Shown: positions 61,394-64,000 of the stretch, one piece after another | How the letters are laid out: each line of letters begins with the position of its first letter | Numbering within the stretch: position 1 is the first letter of the stretch | Assembly: GCF_002850745.1 (NCBI RefSeq) | Contig: NZ_KZ559471.1 | Coordinates: 349,091-413,090, forward strand | Source of the DNA: Nonomuraea indica | Lineage (GTDB): Bacteria; Actinomycetota; Actinomycetes; Streptosporangiales; Streptosporangiaceae | Reading direction: 5' to 3' | DNA: 64,000 bases | Position numbers and translations under genes: made by a program | Notes under the pieces: model-generated | The model's database searches: none | The model's input: the letters and a program-made list of their open reading frames with translations, nothing else | What the model was told of the DNA's origin: nothing

Positions 61394-62473
61394 TTAGTGA
61401 TCTACCTGTGATCGAATCATGCGTGCCGCCTCCTCCGGCAGCACGTCGTTGACGAACGCGCCCATCGCCGACTCCGAGCCGGCCAGATACTTCAGCTTGC
61501 CGGGCGCCCGCCTGATGCTGAACAGCTCCAGGTGAAGATAGCCCAGGTCACGCTGCTCGCGCACCGGCGCCTGGTGCCAGGCCGCGATGTACGGCATGAC
61601 CACGCCGAACAGGCCGTCGAACGCGCGCAGCACCGAGGTGTAGAGCGGGGCGAACGCGGCCCGCTCCGCCTCCGACAGCGCCGCCAGGTCGGGCACCTGC
61701 CGGTGCGGGTAGACGTGCACCTCGAACGGCCAGCGCGCCGCGGCGGGCACGAAGGCCGTCCACAGCTCGTTGGCGGCCACCACCCGCGGTCCCGCGCGCT
61801 CGGCCGTCAGCACGTCGGCGAACAGGCTGCGGCCCTCGTGCGCGGCGGCGTAGCGGGCGGCCGCGCCGAGCTGGAGTCTGGTCCTCGGCGTCACGTAGGG
61901 GTAGGCGTAGATCTGCCCGTGCGGGTGGGTCAGCGTGATGCCGATCTCCTCGCCGCGGTTCTCGAAGCAGAAGACCTGCTCCACGCCGTCGATCGCGGAC
62001 AGCTCCGCCGTACGGTCGGCCCATGCCTCCATGACCAGCTCGACCTGGTCGTCGGTGAGGCGGGAGAAGGACGAGGAGTGGTCGGAGGTGAAGCACATCA
62101 CCTCGCACCGCCCCACGCCGGGACGCACCTCGCTCAGCCCTCCCACGTCGCCGTAGGCGCCGAGGTTGCCGGAGAAGGAGGGGAAGCGGTTCTCGAACAC
62201 CACCACGTCGTAGTCGTGCGCGGGGATCTCCGACAGACGCGTGTCGGTCGACGGGCACAGCGGGCACTCGTCGGCCGGCGGCATGAACGTGCGGCTCTGC
62301 CGGTGTCCCGCGATCGCGATCCACTCCTCGGTCAGCGGGTCGTAGCGCAGCTCCGAGGCGACCGGCCGGGGGTCGAGCGGGCGGCGGTCGATCGCGCCGC
62401 GGTCGGCGTCGTCGCGGCGGTCGAAGTAGATGAGCTCACGGCCGTCGGCCAGGTGGGTGATGGTGCGCTTCAC
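61394..62473 (-). CDS. galT: Galactose-1-phosphate uridylyltransferase
   Basis: The protein has 359 residues. The active-site triad HPHGQ is at residues 183-187 (ITLTHPHGQIYAYPYV), with the Cys zinc-like pair in DECPLCPSTDT and the ENRFPSFS block. It exchanges UMP between UDP-glucose and galactose-1-P in the Leloir pathway. The GTG start overlaps the DeoR stop (GTGA), which fixes it and couples the two genes. galE and galK are not to its left; they may lie elsewhere. Confidence 0.95.
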   Translation of the reverse strand: MKRTITHLADGRELIYFDRRDDADRGAIDRRPLDPRPVASELRYDPLTEEWIAIAGHRQSRTFMPPADECPLCPSTDTRLSEIPAHDYDVVVFENRFPSFSGNLGAYGDVGGLSEVRPGVGRCEVMCFTSDHSSSFSRLTDDQVELVMEAWADRTAELSAIDGVEQVFCFENRGEEIGITLTHPHGQIYAYPYVTPRTRLQLGAAARYAAAHEGRSLFADVLTAERAGPRVVAANELWTAFVPAAARWPFEVHVYPHRQVPDLAALSEAERAAFAPLYTSVLRAFDGLFGVVMPYIAAWHQAPVREQRDLGYLHLELFSIRRAPGKLKYLAGSESAMGAFVNDVLPEEAARMIRSQVDH

Positions 62474-63249
62474 GGCGACCCCTCTGCGATGATCAGTTCG
62501 CCGGCTCGCTCGGCCAGCTCCAGGCGTGCGTCCTCGGGCAGTCCCGCGTCGCTGACGACCACGTCCGCCTCGGTGAGTTCGGCGATCGTGCTGATGCCGA
62601 CGGTGTTCCACTTCGTGTGGTCGGCGGGGACCACCAGCCGCCGCGCCGCGGCCACCAGCTCCCTGTCGGTCTCCGACTCCAGCAGGTTCGGAGTGGTGAA
62701 CCCGGCCCGCACGCTCATCCCGTGCACGCCGAGGAACAGGGTGTCCACGTGCAGCCGCCGGATCGCGGCGACCGCGACGGGGCCCACCAGCGCGTCGGAC
62801 GGCGTGCGCACGCCGCCGGTGAGCACCACCGTGCGGTCGGGGCGCGGGTTGCGGTGGAAGACGTCGGCAACGGGCACCGAGTTGGTGATCACTGTCAGCT
62901 CGGGTACGCCGACCAGGTGATGGGCGAGCGCCCAGGTGGTGGTGCCGGCCGACAGCGCGACGGCGGTGCCGGGCTCGACGAGCCGGGCGGCGCGCCGCGC
63001 GATCGCCTCCTTCTCGGGCTGCTGGCGGGCGGACTTGGCGGTGAAGCCCGGCTCCTCCGTGGATCCGGGGCCGAGGGCCGTGGCGCCGCCGTGCACCTTG
63101 GCGAGCAGGCCCCGCTCGGCCAGGACCTCGAGATCGCGGCGGATCGTCATGTCGGAGACCCCGAGCTCGCGCACGAGGTCGGCGACCCGCACGCCGCCGT
63201 CGCTGCGGACGCGCTCGAGGATCGCCTGCTGCCGCTGCTGTGCCAGCAC
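62470..63249 (-). CDS. DeoR/GlpR-family repressor
   Basis: The protein has 259 residues. N-terminal helix-turn-helix VLAQQRQQAILERVRSDGGVRVADLVRELGVSDMTIRRDLEVLAERGLLAKVHGGA is followed by the sugar-phosphate sensor domain (VALSAGTTTWALAHHL, VITNSVPVADVF, TLFLGVHGMS). It probably represses itself and galT and responds to a galactose phosphate. The GTG at 63249 has GGGAGGAG 7 nt upstream and matches where homologues begin; an in-frame ATG at 63279 is less likely. Upstream, CATAAT and repeated AACATT (63270-63310) mark the promoter and a possible operator. Confidence 0.93.
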   Translation of the reverse strand: MLAQQRQQAILERVRSDGGVRVADLVRELGVSDMTIRRDLEVLAERGLLAKVHGGATALGPGSTEEPGFTAKSARQQPEKEAIARRAARLVEPGTAVALSAGTTTWALAHHLVGVPELTVITNSVPVADVFHRNPRPDRTVVLTGGVRTPSDALVGPVAVAAIRRLHVDTLFLGVHGMSVRAGFTTPNLLESETDRELVAAARRLVVPADHTKWNTVGISTIAELTEADVVVSDAGLPEDARLELAERAGELIIAEGSP

Positions 63250-63390
63250 GTCCCCGCTCCTCCCAACAGATTCCATCAAATTATGACATGCAAATGTTGG
63301 GGAATGTTAGGTATGGGGTGTCGCTTGTGTCACGGCCGGAGACGAGAGACGTTGGTGAGGCACGTCGGATCCGACCAGCGAGGAGATGCC

Positions 63391-63468
63391 ATGGCAAGGC
63401 GCGCGCGCAAGGGCAGGGCCCGCAAGAAGAAGAAGGCCAACCACGGCAAGCGCCCCACGGCGCGGTGA
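63391..63468 (+). CDS. Ribosomal protein bL37 (AURKAIP1-like small basic protein)
   Basis: The 25-residue product starts MARRARKGRARKKKK and ends ANHGKRPTAR. The KKKxANHGKRPxA ending is that of the mycobacterial bL37, an actinobacterial 50S subunit protein found between 23S rRNA helices. AGGAGA lies 4 nt before the ATG. Such short genes are often missed by gene finders. It stands alone between the divergent galT operon and the TrpB2 gene. Confidence 0.9.
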   Translation: MARRARKGRARKKKKANHGKRPTAR

Positions 63469-63535
63469 TCGCGCACGCGCCCGCGGCGGCCTCCTCCCGT
63501 CCACCACGGGCGCGCTGTCGCGCTGTCCGGCGGGG

Positions 63536-64000
63536 TCAGCCGGGCAGACCGGCGAGGGCGTCGTCGATGCGCGACTGCGGCAGCGTGAAGTCCTCCATCG
63601 CGCCCGACAGGTAGCGGTCGTAGGCGGCCAGGTCGAAGTGACCGTGGCCGCACAGCGCGGTCAGGATCACCTTCGGCTCCCCCGTCTCCTTGCAACGCAG
63701 GGCCTCGGCGATGGTCTCGGCCAGCGCGTGCGTCGGCTCGGGGGCGGGCAGGATGCCCTCGGTGCGGGCGAAGCGCACCCCCGCCTCGAAGCACTCGGAC
63801 TGCGACTTGCTGACCGCCTCGAACATGCCCAGCTCGTACATGTGCGACAGCAGCGGCGACATGCCGTGGTAGCGCAGGCCGCCCGCGTGGATCGGGTCGG
63901 GCACGAAGTCGTGGCCCAGCGTGTGCATCTTCAGCAGCGGCGTGAAGCCGGCGGTGTCGCCGAAATCGTAGGCGTAGACGCCCCTGGTGAACGTCGGGCA
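63536..64000 (-). CDS. TrpB2-type tryptophan synthase beta subunit, C-terminal part (cut by window edge)
   Basis: The last 154 residues are visible; the gene begins right of the window. YDFGDTAGFTPLLKMHTLGHDFVPDPIHAGGLRYHGMSPLLSHMYELGMFEAV and FARTEGILPAPEPTHALAETIAEAL, then ILTALCGHGHFDLAAYDRYL, are the C-terminal blocks of the TrpB2 group, which differs from canonical TrpB in the TLGHDF and GLRYHG regions. It is a pyridoxal-phosphate enzyme condensing indole and serine; TrpB2 often works without TrpA. The Lys that binds PLP lies outside the window. Confidence 0.88.
   Translation of the reverse strand, partial: CPTFTRGVYAYDFGDTAGFTPLLKMHTLGHDFVPDPIHAGGLRYHGMSPLLSHMYELGMFEAVSKSQSECFEAGVRFARTEGILPAPEPTHALAETIAEALRCKETGEPKVILTALCGHGHFDLAAYDRYLSGAMEDFTLPQSRIDDALAGLPG

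Overview
The window is high-GC DNA (about 70% by eye) with the gene content of a filamentous actinomycete, most likely order Streptosporangiales. Supporting signs are a YfjP-type GTPase next to an SSB, a group II truncated haemoglobin, a mycothiol-type DsbA-like nitroreductase, an F420-type luciferase-like oxidoreductase, an Rv1- style RpiB with Glu in place of Cys, the 25-residue ribosomal protein bL37, a c-di-AMP (ydaO) riboswitch before a wall hydrolase, and many leaderless genes. In at least sixteen genes a TANNNT -10 box lies 6-8 nt before the start codon and there is no Shine-Dalgarno sequence. I used this rule to choose starts and to recover a 49-codon gene (47600-47749).

Layout. 1-6959: C-terminal end of a membrane GTPase, ssb, a decayed stretch with an alpha/beta-hydrolase remnant, a membrane diguanylate cyclase, and ettA. 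7439-11379: quinone oxidoreductase and SnoaL-like protein divergent from a TetR regulator with two operator copies, then a thioesterase and an MFS exporter. 11408-14330: reverse operon mscS-glbO-GH13 alpha-glucosidase. 14808-20785: a small protein and an XRE/TPR regulator, GNAT, a DMT exporter preceded by a structured leader RNA, then a 24-codon peptide gene translationally coupled to a TPR protein. 20907-27024: a second quinone oxidoreductase, a beta-lactamase-fold protein, an ArsR/F420-oxidoreductase pair, a PiT phosphate transporter with its PhoU-like partner, and purU. 27098-34010: prolyl oligopeptidase, HNH protein, GNAT, FmdB zinc ribbon, WYL proteins, VOC and YdeI proteins. 34033-41384: ilvD, NERD protein, amidase, a Cys-rich unknown, and a truncated rarD abutting the 3' end of a Ser/Thr kinase. 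41638-49307: pepN, DsbA-like nitroreductase, aldehyde dehydrogenase, def, rpiB, a small ORF, and a MarR-controlled pair. 49512-54604: Eis-like acetyltransferase, PP2C phosphatase, NarL regulator, Rip1 site-2 protease, YjbR. 54711-60058: a frameshifted membrane protein, a sensor kinase/regulator/membrane-protein operon, and a broken tyrosine-recombinase fusion in a locally lower-GC patch. 60222-64000: riboswitch-controlled coiled-coil wall hydrolase, galT with its DeoR regulator, bL37, and the C-terminal end of a TrpB2.

The window is mostly chromosomal housekeeping and metabolism, with one recombination scar (recombinase remnant, 58521-60058), one deletion-type junction (rarD/kinase near 39825) and several gene ends copied in tandem together with their stop codons. 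The strongest candidates for something undescribed are the 24-residue peptide coupled to the TPR protein (19011-20785) and the three-way-junction leader RNA before the DMT transporter (17525-17599).
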